From: CAVUQH01 sp963774445
Lineage (GTDB): Bacteria > Myxococcota_A > Polyangia > Haliangiales > Haliangiaceae
DNA: 64,000 nucleotides
Assembly: GCA_963774445.1 (NCBI GenBank)
Contig: CAVZFC010000022.1
Span: 124,001-188,000 of the forward strand
Direction of reading: 5' to 3'
Below are positions 1 through 11,131 of this stretch, one piece after another (position 1 is the first letter of the stretch; each line of letters starts with the position of its first letter). Both the position numbers and the translations under genes were made by a program. The notes under the pieces are model-generated. The model saw only the letters and a program-made list of their open reading frames with translations. It ran no database searches and had not been told where the DNA came from.

Positions 1-518
1 TCGTCGGCGGGCGCCACGGCGCGGGCGATCAGCTCGGCCACCGGCACGCTGGGGCGGCGCCGAACCGGCTCGGGCGCGGCCGGCTCCGGGTGGGCGTCCG
101 CTTGGCCGGCCTCCGGCTCGACCAGCTGCGGCTTCGGCGTCAGTGGAATCTCATCGTCGTCCGGCAGCCCGAGGGAGCGCTTGTGCTCGACGATTCGCTG
201 GATCAGCACGCGGCTCTCGTCCGACAGCCGGGTGAACTCGATGCCCATGCCGTGCAGCCGGCGCGGGTGGTCCGGATCGTACTGCTGCACCCAGCGCACC
301 AAGCCGGCGCCGCGAATGATCGACGAGTCGTCGGCCAGGCGCAGCTCGAACTTCAGCTCGGTGCCGATCTCCTTGGGCGACCGGCTGCTGATGAACATGC
401 CACCGGGGCTGAGATTGGTGGCAAAGCGCTGAACGAAGCTATCGACGCTCGTGTAACGGAGCTTGATGCGCAGGACCACCGGCGCTCGCTTCGACGCGCG
501 CTTTTCATCGGAACCCAT
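1..518 (-). CDS. PilZ-domain protein (3' end beyond window)
   Basis: The 172 visible residues start at the ATG complementary to 516-518. A PilZ domain spans about residues 8-110: a basic opening (KRASKRAPVVLRIKLRY) leads to NLSPGGMFI, which fits the NxSxGG signature of c-di-GMP-binding PilZ proteins. The last visible part is a Pro/Glu-rich linker, so another domain may follow outside the window. The gene reads in the same direction as alaS but has its own promoter-like sequence just upstream (546-575), so it is probably transcribed separately. PilZ proteins usually act as c-di-GMP effectors. A diguanylate cyclase is encoded at 10.1-11.1 kb, but a link between the two is only inference. Confidence 0.85.
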   Translation of the reverse strand, partial: MGSDEKRASKRAPVVLRIKLRYTSVDSFVQRFATNLSPGGMFISSRSPKEIGTELKFELRLADDSSIIRGAGLVRWVQQYDPDHPRRLHGMGIEFTRLSDESRVLIQRIVEHKRSLGLPDDDEIPLTPKPQLVEPEAGQADAHPEPAAPEPVRRRPSVPVAELIARAVAPAD

Positions 519-545
519 TCTCGCTTCGCCGTGACCCGGACGCGA

Positions 546-575
546 AGTATCCCGTTAGGCGCCAAGTGCTGTCAA
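546..575 (-). promoter_or_regulatory. sigma70-like promoter of the PilZ gene
   Basis: On the minus strand a perfect TTGACA (575-570) is separated by 18 bases from GATACT (551-546). This places transcription start near 539, about 20 bases before the PilZ start codon. It lies between the alaS stop (605) and the PilZ start (518). Called by eye from consensus; no transcript data. Confidence 0.5.
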
Positions 576-604
576 TCAATCGGCCTGGCGCTCCTGGCGG
601 GCGA

Positions 605-3280
<2,676 letters not shown>

Positions 3281-3366
3281 AGCCGCTGAAACCTAGCAGA
3301 TCCGCTGCCGGAGCGGCTAGCGGCGGGAACCTCCCGCAAGGCCGCCTGAGGCGATACGCTCGGGGG

Positions 3367-4560
3367 ATGCGGATCCGAACGTTCCTCCTCCTGCCCGGTA
3401 TCGTGCTCGTCGGCTGCGGCGGCGGCGCGGGGGGCGGGGGGGATGCCGCGGTCTCAGGTGATGGCGGCGGCGGCGACGCGGCGACCCGGGCCGACAGTGG
3501 CTTCACGGGCCAGGAGATCGGGCCGTCCGGCAACCCCAACGGCTCATGCCTGACCGGGCTGCCGGCGCGCGGGCAGCGGGTCGACACCAGCAGCCCGACC
3601 GCGGTGGTCGGCACCGGCACCGCGGCCAGCTGCACCTTTGCTGCGCTACAGGCGGCGGTGACCGCGGGCGGTATCATCACGTTCGACTGCGGGCCCGACG
3701 TGGTGACCATCCCGGTGACCCAGACCCTGGTGCTGCCGCTGATGAAGAACACCACCATCGACGGCGGCCGCAAGATCGTCCTCGACGGCGGCGGTACCAC
3801 CCAGATCCTCCGCTTCGACAGCCCCAACTTCCGCGCGCTCGACACAGTGGTCACGCTGCAGGACCTGGCGCTGGTGGGCGGCAAGGCGACGCCGACGGAA
3901 GCCATCCCGACGCGGCCGGCGCCCTGCTCGCAGGGCTACAACGACGGCGAGGGCGGGGCGCTGTACATGCGCGACGGCAACCTCGACGTCATCGGCTGCA
4001 TCTTCCGCGACAACCAGGCGGCGCCACTCGGCCCGGACACCGGCGGCGGCGCCATCTACGTGCTCGGCAGCAAGAACGGCGTGGTCATCGCCGGCAGCAC
4101 CTTCGAGCGCAACCAGGCGTCCAACGCCGCCGCGATCGGCGGACTGTTCGCCGAGCTGCAGATCTACGACAGCCTGGTCGCCGACAACACCGCCACCGGC
4201 CACGACGCCAACAACAACGATGCGTCGCAGTGCGACTACATGAACAACGGCCAGAACGAGATCGGCTCGGGCGGCAACGGCGGCGCCATCTACAGCGACG
4301 GCCAGTCGGTCGACGTCACGCTGTGCGGCGATCGCGTGGTCAACAACGCCGCCGGCGAGAACGCCTTTGGCGGCGGGCTGTTCTTCACCTCGAACGACTT
4401 CGGCGGCGACCTGACCATCGCCGACACGGTGATGACCGGCAACACTGGCGGTCACTGGACCCAGGTCGCGACCGGCAGCACGACCAACGCCGGCACCGCG
4501 GTCGGCACCAACGCGCACAGCATCACGATCACCAACTCGACGCTCCAGGGCGTGCCGTAG
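3367..4560 (+). CDS. Secreted lipoprotein with parallel beta-helix repeats
   Basis: The 397-residue product starts with a lipoprotein signal peptide (RTFLLLPGIVLVGC, lipobox LVGC with Cys at about 18), followed by a Gly/Asp/Ala-rich tether. From about residue 75 the sequence has the pattern of right-handed parallel beta-helix proteins of the polymorphic outer-membrane-protein (Pmp) type: repeated GGAIY / GGGLFF turns spaced by asparagine-rich rungs (for example GGAIYVLGS, GGNGGAIYSDG, FGGGLFFTSN). No catalytic residues were recognised. It is probably a surface-exposed adhesive or structural lipoprotein. The ATG at 3367 is supported by the signal peptide. It converges on the outer-membrane gene at 4573. 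Confidence 0.75.
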   Translation: MRIRTFLLLPGIVLVGCGGGAGGGGDAAVSGDGGGGDAATRADSGFTGQEIGPSGNPNGSCLTGLPARGQRVDTSSPTAVVGTGTAASCTFAALQAAVTAGGIITFDCGPDVVTIPVTQTLVLPLMKNTTIDGGRKIVLDGGGTTQILRFDSPNFRALDTVVTLQDLALVGGKATPTEAIPTRPAPCSQGYNDGEGGALYMRDGNLDVIGCIFRDNQAAPLGPDTGGGAIYVLGSKNGVVIAGSTFERNQASNAAAIGGLFAELQIYDSLVADNTATGHDANNNDASQCDYMNNGQNEIGSGGNGGAIYSDGQSVDVTLCGDRVVNNAAGENAFGGGLFFTSNDFGGDLTIADTVMTGNTGGHWTQVATGSTTNAGTAVGTNAHSITITNSTLQGVP

Positions 4561-4572
4561 CCGGCATTGCGG

Positions 4573-6174
4573 TTAGAAGCGGTAGCCGGCGTTCAGGTAG
4601 CCGCCGAGATAGCGGTCGAGGGCGCCGAAGACGTCCTGGTCGGTCGGGTCGCCGTCGCGGTTGGTGGTCTCGGCGCCAGTGCCCTTGAAGTCGTAGGCGA
4701 TGCCGGCGGTATGGAAGCCGAGGCGGAAGAACAGGCGGGCGTCCATGTTGTAGTCGGCGGCGGCGTCAACGTCGTAGCCGGTGACGCTGGCGCCGCCGTA
4801 CTGGTCGGCCTGCTGCATCTCGCCGGTGTCGGTGACCAGGAGGAAGCGGCCGTCGATCTGGACGGCCAGCTTGGCCGACAGCGGGTAGCGGAACAGCAGG
4901 CCCGGGTCGAGGTAGGTGTAGTCCATGTTGGGGATGTCGACCGGGACCCCCATCGGCGCGGCGCTCTTGTCGATGACGAACTTGCCCTTGTTGTAGCGGA
5001 CCGACAGCTTGACCGTCGGCTTGGTCGGCGAGTGGCCGAAGTTGTGGCGGAAGACGACGCCGACGCCCCAGCGCTGCTGCTCGGTGGGCAAGACGGCGAC
5101 CTGGTTGGCGCCCATGGCGTCCTGGTACTTGAGCCGCGACTCGATTTTGAGCACGTGGTCGATCATGAAGCTGGCGCCGAGGTCGCGGGTGACCCCGCGG
5201 TTCGTGTCGTTGAACGCGAGCGGGTAGAGCTCGCCGGTGACGTAGGCGCCGGCGACCGGGGCGCCGGAGTAGCCGCGTGGTGCCTGGTCGCCGAGGTCGG
5301 CCGAGACGGTGAACGACAGCTTGCGCTGGACCACCGAGACGCCGCCGGTGATCTCGAGGCCGGGGCTGCGGGCGCGCAGGTCGGCCTTGTCGGTGTCGGT
5401 CAGGCGGGCTGTCGTTTCGTGGTCGCTCTTCTTCTTCTCGGCGACCTCGCCGCCGCCGCCGTCGTCCGAGCCGCCGAACGGGTCCTCTTCATCGGTCGAG
5501 CGGGCGGCGACGCGCTTCTCGTCGCTGCCGCTGTCGCTGCCACCGTCGTCGGCAAAGGGGCTGTCGTCGCCACCGCTGGTGTCGGCGGCGGTGTCGTCGT
5601 CGTCGTCTCCCCGGTCGCGGGCGCGGCTGCGGCGGCTGGCGGCGCGGTCGCGCGAGCGGCGCGAGCGGGCACGGGCGCGGCTGCCGCTGTCGGCGTCCGG
5701 CAGCCGCCCGAGCGCCACCAGGAGCTGCTCGCGGACCTTGCGCAAGGTGGAGCCCGACAGCGTCGCGTGGCGGGTGCGCACCTTGATGCTGTCAACGAAT
5801 TCGCCGGTCACCCCCGAGCGCACGCGCAGGACCAGCTCGTAGCGGCCGTGGCGGCGCCGAACCTTGCCGGTGACCAGGCCGGCGACCGACAGCTTGCGCG
5901 AGACGCGCACCACGTTGCGCTTGCTGGGGCTCTTGGCCCGCAGGCGGCGCGCCATCTTGGCGTAGCGGCTGTCGGAGACCACGGTGTACCGCCGCTTGAC
6001 GAGGGCGCGTACCTTGGCGTGAAAACGCGACGCCCGCGGGCCGGAGAAGTCGAAGATGACGACCTTCTTCTTGGCCGACGCAGCCGCCGGCAGGGCCCCC
6101 AGCGCCAGCGCGAAGGCGATCAGCGCGCCGAGGAGGCGGGCCTTACTTGCCGAAGCGTTCGATGTCGAGGTCAT
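4573..6174 (-). CDS. Putative outer-membrane beta-barrel protein with N-terminal periplasmic domain
   Basis: The 533-residue protein has a signal peptide (ARLLGALIAFALALGALPAAASA). A basic alpha/beta region of about 130 residues opens with KKKVVIFDFSGPR. An Arg/Asp/Ser/Gly-rich linker follows (about 160-265), then a barrel-like C-terminal half with alternating aromatic strands that ends in AGYRF. A terminal Phe is typical of proteins inserted by the BAM machinery. The chosen ATG at 6174 has GGAAG upstream; it lies inside the last codons of the pilT-like gene (32-base overlap), so the two are probably co-transcribed. The N-terminal domain resembles periplasmic proteins that read or bind envelope components, but I do not recognise a named family. 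Confidence 0.7.
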   Translation of the reverse strand: MTSTSNASASKARLLGALIAFALALGALPAAASAKKKVVIFDFSGPRASRFHAKVRALVKRRYTVVSDSRYAKMARRLRAKSPSKRNVVRVSRKLSVAGLVTGKVRRRHGRYELVLRVRSGVTGEFVDSIKVRTRHATLSGSTLRKVREQLLVALGRLPDADSGSRARARSRRSRDRAASRRSRARDRGDDDDDTAADTSGGDDSPFADDGGSDSGSDEKRVAARSTDEEDPFGGSDDGGGGEVAEKKKSDHETTARLTDTDKADLRARSPGLEITGGVSVVQRKLSFTVSADLGDQAPRGYSGAPVAGAYVTGELYPLAFNDTNRGVTRDLGASFMIDHVLKIESRLKYQDAMGANQVAVLPTEQQRWGVGVVFRHNFGHSPTKPTVKLSVRYNKGKFVIDKSAAPMGVPVDIPNMDYTYLDPGLLFRYPLSAKLAVQIDGRFLLVTDTGEMQQADQYGGASVTGYDVDAAADYNMDARLFFRLGFHTAGIAYDFKGTGAETTNRDGDPTDQDVFGALDRYLGGYLNAGYRF

Positions 6175-7318
6175 TGCTGCTTCCGGGCGCGTCGCCACCG
6201 CTTTCGCTCCATTCGTCGCCGGCGTCGGTGCCCGAGCCGCCGCCCGATACGCCGCGGAACAAGAGGGCGAAGTCCGACGGGCTCGAGGACTGGCGCAGCG
6301 CCGCGTCATAGGTGACCAGGCGCCGCTGGACCAGGTCGGCCAGGCTCTGGTCGAAGGTGAACATGCCGTAGGGGTGTTTGCCCTCGGCGATGGCGTCGTG
6401 GATCTCACGCGTGCGCAGCTGATCCTCAATCAGCTCGCGAACACGCTCGGTGGAGACCATGACCTCGAGCGCCGGGACCATTCCCTTGCCGTCGGCGCGG
6501 GCGAGCAACCGCTGGGAGACGACTCCCTTTAGGATCGCCGCCAGGGTCAGGCGAGCCTGCACCTGCTGGTGGGGGGCGAACATCGAGATGATGCGGTTGA
6601 TGGTTTCGGTGGCGTCAACCGTGTGCAGGGTGGACAGCACCAGGTGGCCGGTCTCGGCCGCGGTCATGGCGATCTCGGTGGTCTCGAGGTCGCGCATCTC
6701 GCCGACGAGGATGACGTCCGGATCCTGGCGCAGGGCGGCGCGCAGTGCCTTGGAGAACGACCGGGTGTCGAAGCCGACCTCGCGCTGATTGATCACCGAC
6801 CGCTTGTCGCGGAAGGTGTACTCGATCGGATCCTCGACCGTGACGATGTGGGCCGCGCGCCGCTGGTTGATGTAGTCAACCATTGCCGCCAGCGTCGTCA
6901 ACTTGCCGGAGCCGGTGACCCCGGTGATCAGCACCAGGCCGCGGTTGTTCTGGGCCAGCTCCAGCACCACTTCGGGCAGGTTGAGGGTTTCGAAGGCGGG
7001 CACGTCGGGCGGGATCAGGCGCAAGACCATGCCGACCGAGCCGCGCTGCTGGAACAGGTTGACGCGGTAGCGGACCCCGTCGGGCGTGCCGTAGGCCAGA
7101 TCGACGTCCATGTTCTTCTCGAACTCGGCGCGCTGGCGGTCGTTCATCATGTGCACCGCGAACGTCGCGATCGACTCGCGGGTCAACGCGGGCACATCCT
7201 TGACGGTGCGGAGCTCCCCCTTGATGCGGAAGATGGGCGGCAGCCCGGCCTTCATGTGCACGTCGGAGGCTCCGAGTTGGCGGGCTGCGTTCAGTACTCG
7301 GTCGAGAAGCTGGCTCAT
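6143..7318 (-). CDS. pilT: PilT-family type IV pilus retraction ATPase (altered Walker A)
   Basis: The 391-residue product matches PilT in length and order: N-terminal PAS-like domain (SQLLDRVLNAARQLGASDVH), then the secretion-ATPase core with Walker A (about 133-142), Asp box TVEDPIEYTF, Walker B DVILVGEMRD, His box TGHLVLSTLHTVDA and VSQRLL. PilT hexamers hydrolyse ATP to retract type IV pili. The Walker A reads GVTGSGKLTT: the Ser that normally follows the invariant Lys and helps hold Mg2+ is Leu (TTG codon near 6900). This is either a true variant or a one-base error. A Ser/Gly/Asp-rich tail of about 40 residues extends the usual C terminus. MSQLL was chosen as the start because it is the family's N terminus. 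Confidence 0.9.
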   Translation of the reverse strand: MSQLLDRVLNAARQLGASDVHMKAGLPPIFRIKGELRTVKDVPALTRESIATFAVHMMNDRQRAEFEKNMDVDLAYGTPDGVRYRVNLFQQRGSVGMVLRLIPPDVPAFETLNLPEVVLELAQNNRGLVLITGVTGSGKLTTLAAMVDYINQRRAAHIVTVEDPIEYTFRDKRSVINQREVGFDTRSFSKALRAALRQDPDVILVGEMRDLETTEIAMTAAETGHLVLSTLHTVDATETINRIISMFAPHQQVQARLTLAAILKGVVSQRLLARADGKGMVPALEVMVSTERVRELIEDQLRTREIHDAIAEGKHPYGMFTFDQSLADLVQRRLVTYDAALRQSSSPSDFALLFRGVSGGGSGTDAGDEWSESGGDAPGSSNDLDIERFGK

Positions 7319-7396
7319 CCCCGGTCCGAAATCGTGGCACATCAGGGGGGTTGCGGAGCAGCGGGGGGGCGCGCGCAGTGGTACCATTTGAGGCCG

Positions 7397-7744
7397 ATGC
7401 GATGCCCTCATTGCGCCGGCGAAATCCTCGAAGGTTCGAGGTTCTGCGGGATCTGTGGGCGTCCCATCGGCGAGGCCGATGCGCGGGCGCCGACGGTGCC
7501 ACCAGGCCTGACGCCGTCGCTGTTCGAGCTGCCGGTGGCGCCGCGGGCGCGGCTGGCCCGGGTGCTGGTGGTGCTGGCGCTCGACCTGGTCCTGGCCGGC
7601 GCCGGCATTGCCATGATCGTCTCGTACCTCTCCGCGCGCGATCAGGCCGAGACCCGCAATGTCCCCGCCGGGGCCCGGGGGGCCGATTCGCCCGCGCCAC
7701 CCCCAGCCGGCGGTGGCAAACCGCTCCAGACAGGTGCAAGGTAG
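7397..7744 (+). CDS. Small zinc-ribbon membrane protein
   Basis: This 115-residue protein starts CPHC-x12-CGIC, a double CxxC zinc ribbon. A hydrophobic segment follows (about 55-76, VLVVLALDLVLAGAGIAMIV), then a Pro/Gly/Ala-rich tail. Such a ribbon plus one membrane span is common in small uncharacterised proteins; no function is assigned. The start ATG at 7397 places the first cysteine at residue 3. It is divergent from pilT and lies four bases upstream of the GTG of the double-receiver gene, so those two are likely one transcript. Confidence 0.65.
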   Translation: MRCPHCAGEILEGSRFCGICGRPIGEADARAPTVPPGLTPSLFELPVAPRARLARVLVVLALDLVLAGAGIAMIVSYLSARDQAETRNVPAGARGADSPAPPPAGGGKPLQTGAR

Positions 7745-7748
7745 AGCA

Positions 7749-8792
7749 GTGAGCAGCCCTGACAGCTCCAACTCCCGAATGCTCTCGACCGTGCGTGAGC
7801 TGGTCGGTGCCGAGATCCTGGTCATCGATCAGGACGAGCGGGTGACCAGGGGAATTACCCAGCTCCTGTCGGCCGCCGGCCTACATGTCACTACCGTGCC
7901 CGATCTGTCGACGGCCCTGGAGTTGCTCGACAAGCGCTTCTTCTCGGTGATCGTCGTCAACCTCGACACGCCGACGCCCAACGCCGGTGTACAGACCACG
8001 ATCGCCGTCAAGGAGCGGTCGCCGACCAGCATGGTCGTGGTGCTCACCCCCCGCAAGTCGTACGCCGACGCGGTCGCGGCGATCCGCGCGGGCGCCATGG
8101 ACGTCATCCTCAAGGATCCGGACTCGGTCGGTTACCTCAAGGAGCGGGTGATCGAGGCCGCCGGCCGCTCGGTGGACAAGCGCGAGGTCAACTCGGTGCT
8201 CGCCGACGTGCGCGAGAGCCACGAAGAGTTCCTCAAGCGCTTCATGGAGGCCGAGCGACGGGCGCTGGACCTGTCCGATCGGCTGGCCGGTCGCGACCCG
8301 CAAAAGTCCAACAGCGGCGAGCTGGTCCGCGTGCTGATGGTCGAGCCGGACGATCGGCTGGGCGCGGCCCTGCGCGAGAGCAATCCGCGCGGGTTCGAGT
8401 TCGAGACCGTTTCCAGCGGCGGACAAGCGCTCGATCACTGCACCAGCCAGCGCTTCCAGATCGTGATGGTCTCCGAGGAGCTGCCCGATCTGCCCGGCAG
8501 CATGGTGGTGCGCAGCATCAAGACGCAGAACCCGGAGATGGTGGCGATCACCTTCCGCCCTCCGCCGGGCGGGCGCGTGGAGATCGTCGAGAGCACGCGG
8601 ACCATTCCGGTGGTTCCGCAGCTGGACGATCCGTCGCAGCTGCTCGGGCGCCTCGACGAGCTGGCCGAGGCGTTCCGTGCCAAGTCGCGCGAGCGCCGCT
8701 ACGCGCAGGCGTTTCGCGAGCGTCACTACGACTTCCTGCGCAAATACGTCGAGCTGAAGTCGAAGATCGACCGCGCCCTCACCGGCGACTGA
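7749..8792 (+). CDS. Protein with two receiver domains, second degenerate
   Basis: The 347-residue protein carries two CheY-like receiver modules and no obvious output domain. The first (about 16-135) has the acidic pair ILVIDQDE, a candidate phospho-acceptor Asp in VVNLDTP and the conserved Lys in VILKDPD. A coiled linker follows (about 145-180). The second module (about 190-300) begins VLMVEPDD, but the acceptor position reads VMVSEELPDLPG, with Glu/Ser where Asp is expected, so it is probably not phosphorylated. The C terminus is basic and helical (KSRERRYAQAFRERHYDFL). The GTG at 7749 has AAGG about nine bases upstream; an internal ATG at 7779 is an alternative start. Confidence 0.75.
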   Translation: MSSPDSSNSRMLSTVRELVGAEILVIDQDERVTRGITQLLSAAGLHVTTVPDLSTALELLDKRFFSVIVVNLDTPTPNAGVQTTIAVKERSPTSMVVVLTPRKSYADAVAAIRAGAMDVILKDPDSVGYLKERVIEAAGRSVDKREVNSVLADVRESHEEFLKRFMEAERRALDLSDRLAGRDPQKSNSGELVRVLMVEPDDRLGAALRESNPRGFEFETVSSGGQALDHCTSQRFQIVMVSEELPDLPGSMVVRSIKTQNPEMVAITFRPPPGGRVEIVESTRTIPVVPQLDDPSQLLGRLDELAEAFRAKSRERRYAQAFRERHYDFLRKYVELKSKIDRALTGD

Positions 8793-8810
8793 GCCGGACG
8801 GGCAACTCCG

Positions 8811-10139
8811 TCAGAGGAGCACGCCGCCGGTCGGCATCCGCGCGTCGGGAGGCGGCGGGGCGGCGTCGGCCGGAAGCGGCAGCATCATGCCCGGGGCGGC
8901 GTCGACCCGGAGGTTGCGCGACGGCCCGGCGTCCGGGACCTCGACCTGGGAGCCGGGGCCGGTGCCGCTGAACTGGGGCTGGTCGGTCGCCTCGGGGCGC
9001 TCGGGGCGCAGCGACGGCGGCCCCTTGACCAGCTCGCCGGCGACGTCGTGGGCGTAGTCGCCCCAGGAGGCCGAGTCGCTCTGGTAGCGGGGCAGGCTCT
9101 TGGCCGCGCTCTCGAACGTGTCGCCGGCCTTGCGCAGGAGATCGATCGCCTGCCGCAGTTGGGCGGCGCCGCGCCAGTAAGCGACGTCGCCGAGGAGGCG
9201 CTGGAGCTCTTTGCGCTGGTCTGAGCGCTCCGGCTTGCGCGCCAGGAGCAGGGCCTGGCGCACCTGCGCTTCGGCGCCGTCGACCTCTTCGGGGGTGAGC
9301 GCCGGGTCACGGCGGTTGAGGGTCTCTTTGGCGCGGGCTTCGAGCGCGGCGAGATACCACAGCTCGAGCTCGTCGCGATCGCGGGTGGCGCGCGCCTCGC
9401 ACTCGGCGTTATCGGGCAGGGCGACCGGCTTCCACGCGGCGCCGTCGATGCGGCGCGAGCCCCACGGTGGGAAGCCGCGGCCGCGCTCGGCGGTGATCTC
9501 GTGGGCGCCACAGACCAGGTAGTAGTCGCGGCCGTTCAGCCAGCCGAGGGCGACGAGCACCCCGATCAAGACGGCGACGACGGCGATGCCGATGGCGATG
9601 CGGCGGGTGCGCGGGGAGAAGCGGCCGCCGCCGTCGCCGCCGGCCTTGCGTTTCGGCTTGCGGGGCTTGCGGGGCGGGGGCGTCTCCGCGGATGCGTCGT
9701 CGGCGGTTGGCTCGTCGTCGACGCCGACGGCGGCGCGGAGCTCGCGGCGCCAGCGGTCGGCTTCAGCGGCGTAGTCCGGCTCGGGCTCGTCCGGCGCGGG
9801 TTCGTCCTTCGACTCCGCCCCGGCTGTGCCGGGGCTCCGCTCAGGATGAGCGGTTTGACCGACGACATCGTCCGGCACGGGTTCGTCGAAGGAGGGTTCA
9901 GGCGCGGGCGCGCGGGTGGGCACGGGTTCGTCGAAGGAGGGTTCAGGCGCGGGCGCGCGGGTGGGCACGGGGGCGCCGACGGCGGGGGGCGCGGCCATGC
10001 TCCACTCGTCGTCAACGACTACCGACTCGGCGGCCTCGGGCTCCGGCTCGCGGGGCGTGACCCCTCCGGCGGCCTCGCCCCAGCCGTCGTCGTCGGTCGG
10101 TGGCTTCGGCCCTCCGCCGCTCTGGTTGGATTCGCTCAC
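8811..10139 (-). CDS. Membrane-anchored protein with disordered N terminus
   Basis: The 442-residue protein has three parts. An acidic, proline-rich N-terminal region (about 1-190) includes two copies of PVPTRAPAPEPSFDE. One membrane span follows (about 197-217, IAIGIAVVAVLIGVLVALGWL). The C-terminal region is helical (DELELWYLAALEARAKETL; LLGDVAYWRGAAQLRQAIDL) and resembles TPR-like helices, with a Pro/Asp-rich tail. The GTG start at 10139 overlaps the stop of the diguanylate cyclase gene by four bases (GTGA), so translation is probably coupled. A 45-base palindromic element sits in frame inside the coding region (9805-9849). Function unknown; its operon partners are hpt and a GGDEF protein. 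Confidence 0.7.
   Translation of the reverse strand: MSESNQSGGGPKPPTDDDGWGEAAGGVTPREPEPEAAESVVVDDEWSMAAPPAVGAPVPTRAPAPEPSFDEPVPTRAPAPEPSFDEPVPDDVVGQTAHPERSPGTAGAESKDEPAPDEPEPDYAAEADRWRRELRAAVGVDDEPTADDASAETPPPRKPRKPKRKAGGDGGGRFSPRTRRIAIGIAVVAVLIGVLVALGWLNGRDYYLVCGAHEITAERGRGFPPWGSRRIDGAAWKPVALPDNAECEARATRDRDELELWYLAALEARAKETLNRRDPALTPEEVDGAEAQVRQALLLARKPERSDQRKELQRLLGDVAYWRGAAQLRQAIDLLRKAGDTFESAAKSLPRYQSDSASWGDYAHDVAGELVKGPPSLRPERPEATDQPQFSGTGPGSQVEVPDAGPSRNLRVDAAPGMMLPLPADAAPPPPDARMPTGGVLL
9805..9849. repeat. Palindromic dispersed-repeat-like element inside a CDS
   Basis: These 45 bases begin TCCTTCGACTCCGC and end CCGCTCAGGATGA, with a perfect core stem GCCCCGGC / GCCGGGGC (9817-9824 and 9828-9835) around TGT. 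The TCCTTCGACTCCG...CTCAGGATGA pattern resembles extragenic palindromes scattered through many bacterial genomes. Here it falls in a coding sequence and its length is exactly 15 codons, so the reading frame is kept (residues about 97-112). Confidence 0.55.
9874..9963. repeat. Two perfect 45-bp tandem repeats in a CDS
   Basis: Units 9874-9918 and 9919-9963 are identical and encode two copies of a 15-residue Pro/Ala/Glu segment in the disordered part of the membrane protein. A third copy begins at 9964 but diverges after about eight bases. Probably produced by slippage or unequal exchange. Confidence 0.85.
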
Positions 10140-11131
10140 GTTGCCGACTCGACCCGGTTCCGCCCCCGCCCTTTGGCGCTGTACAGCGCAGTGTCGGCGC
10201 GTCGGATCAGGGTCGCGGCGTCGTCCTCCGGCGTCAGCGCGGCGACTCCAACCGAGACGCGCGTCTCGATTGTAGCACCGGACGAGGTCTGGATCGCTTC
10301 GGCCTGCAGGGCGGCGCGCACTCGCTCGCCAATCTCGCAGGCGCGGCCGAGGTCGGCGTCGGGGAGCACGACCAGGAACTCCTCGCCGCCGTAGCGGACC
10401 AGGAGGTCGGTCGAGCGGATGGCGCCGCGCAGGCGACGGGCGACCTCGGACAGCACCTCGTCGCCCACGTCGTGCCCGAAGCGGTCGTTGACCAACTTGA
10501 AGTGATCGACGTCGACCATGGCCATCGCCAGGGATTGGCTCCGCTGATGAGCCAGCGACAATTCGGCCGGCAGGCGGTGCTGCAGGAACTCGCGGTTGTA
10601 CGCGCCGGTCAGCGGATCGGTGACCGAGACCTTGCGCAGGCGCATGTTCTCCATGTCCAGCGCGATGGTCTTGGCGATGAATCCGACCAACTCGACGTCG
10701 TCGTCGGAAAAGACGCACGGGGTCGAGTCGGTGACAGTGAGGACGCCGACGGTCTCGCCGCGGGCGATGAGCGGCACGCAGACCATCGAGCGGATGCGCG
10801 ACTCGGAGTCGTCGAAGACCAGGAAGCGGGGATCTCGGGCGCAGTCGTCGATGCGGGTCGGCTCGCCGTGGGCGGCGACCCATCCGGCGATCCCTTCACC
10901 GACGTGAAACGAGATCTCGTGGATGCGCCCGGCTTCCAGGCCGTGCGCCGCCTTGCCCAGCAGTACCGTGCGCGACGAGTCGAGCAGCATCACCGAGCAG
11001 GCGTCGGCGTCGAGCAGGCCGCAAACCAGCTCGGAGATGGTTTCGAAGAGGTACTGAAGCCCCTTGTCGGAGCCGATCGCCTTGCCGATCTCGAAGAGGA
11101 CCTGCGGCAGTCGGTCCAGGTTTCGGGTCAT
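10136..11131 (-). CDS. GAF-GGDEF diguanylate cyclase
   Basis: The 331-residue cytoplasmic protein has an N-terminal GAF sensor domain (about 10-155) and a C-terminal GGDEF domain (about 165-325) that joins two GTP into c-di-GMP. The active-site loop is RYGGEEF, a functional variant. RSTD lies five residues before it, which is the inhibitory RxxD product-binding site, so feedback inhibition is expected. The Mg-binding region VDVDHFKLVNDRFGHDVGD is intact. Its ATG overlaps the hpt stop by four bases (ATGA), and its own stop overlaps the next GTG by four. It therefore forms a tightly coupled three-gene operon with a purine salvage enzyme that feeds the GTP pool. Confidence 0.93.
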   Translation of the reverse strand: MTRNLDRLPQVLFEIGKAIGSDKGLQYLFETISELVCGLLDADACSVMLLDSSRTVLLGKAAHGLEAGRIHEISFHVGEGIAGWVAAHGEPTRIDDCARDPRFLVFDDSESRIRSMVCVPLIARGETVGVLTVTDSTPCVFSDDDVELVGFIAKTIALDMENMRLRKVSVTDPLTGAYNREFLQHRLPAELSLAHQRSQSLAMAMVDVDHFKLVNDRFGHDVGDEVLSEVARRLRGAIRSTDLLVRYGGEEFLVVLPDADLGRACEIGERVRAALQAEAIQTSSGATIETRVSVGVAALTPEDDAATLIRRADTALYSAKGRGRNRVESAT

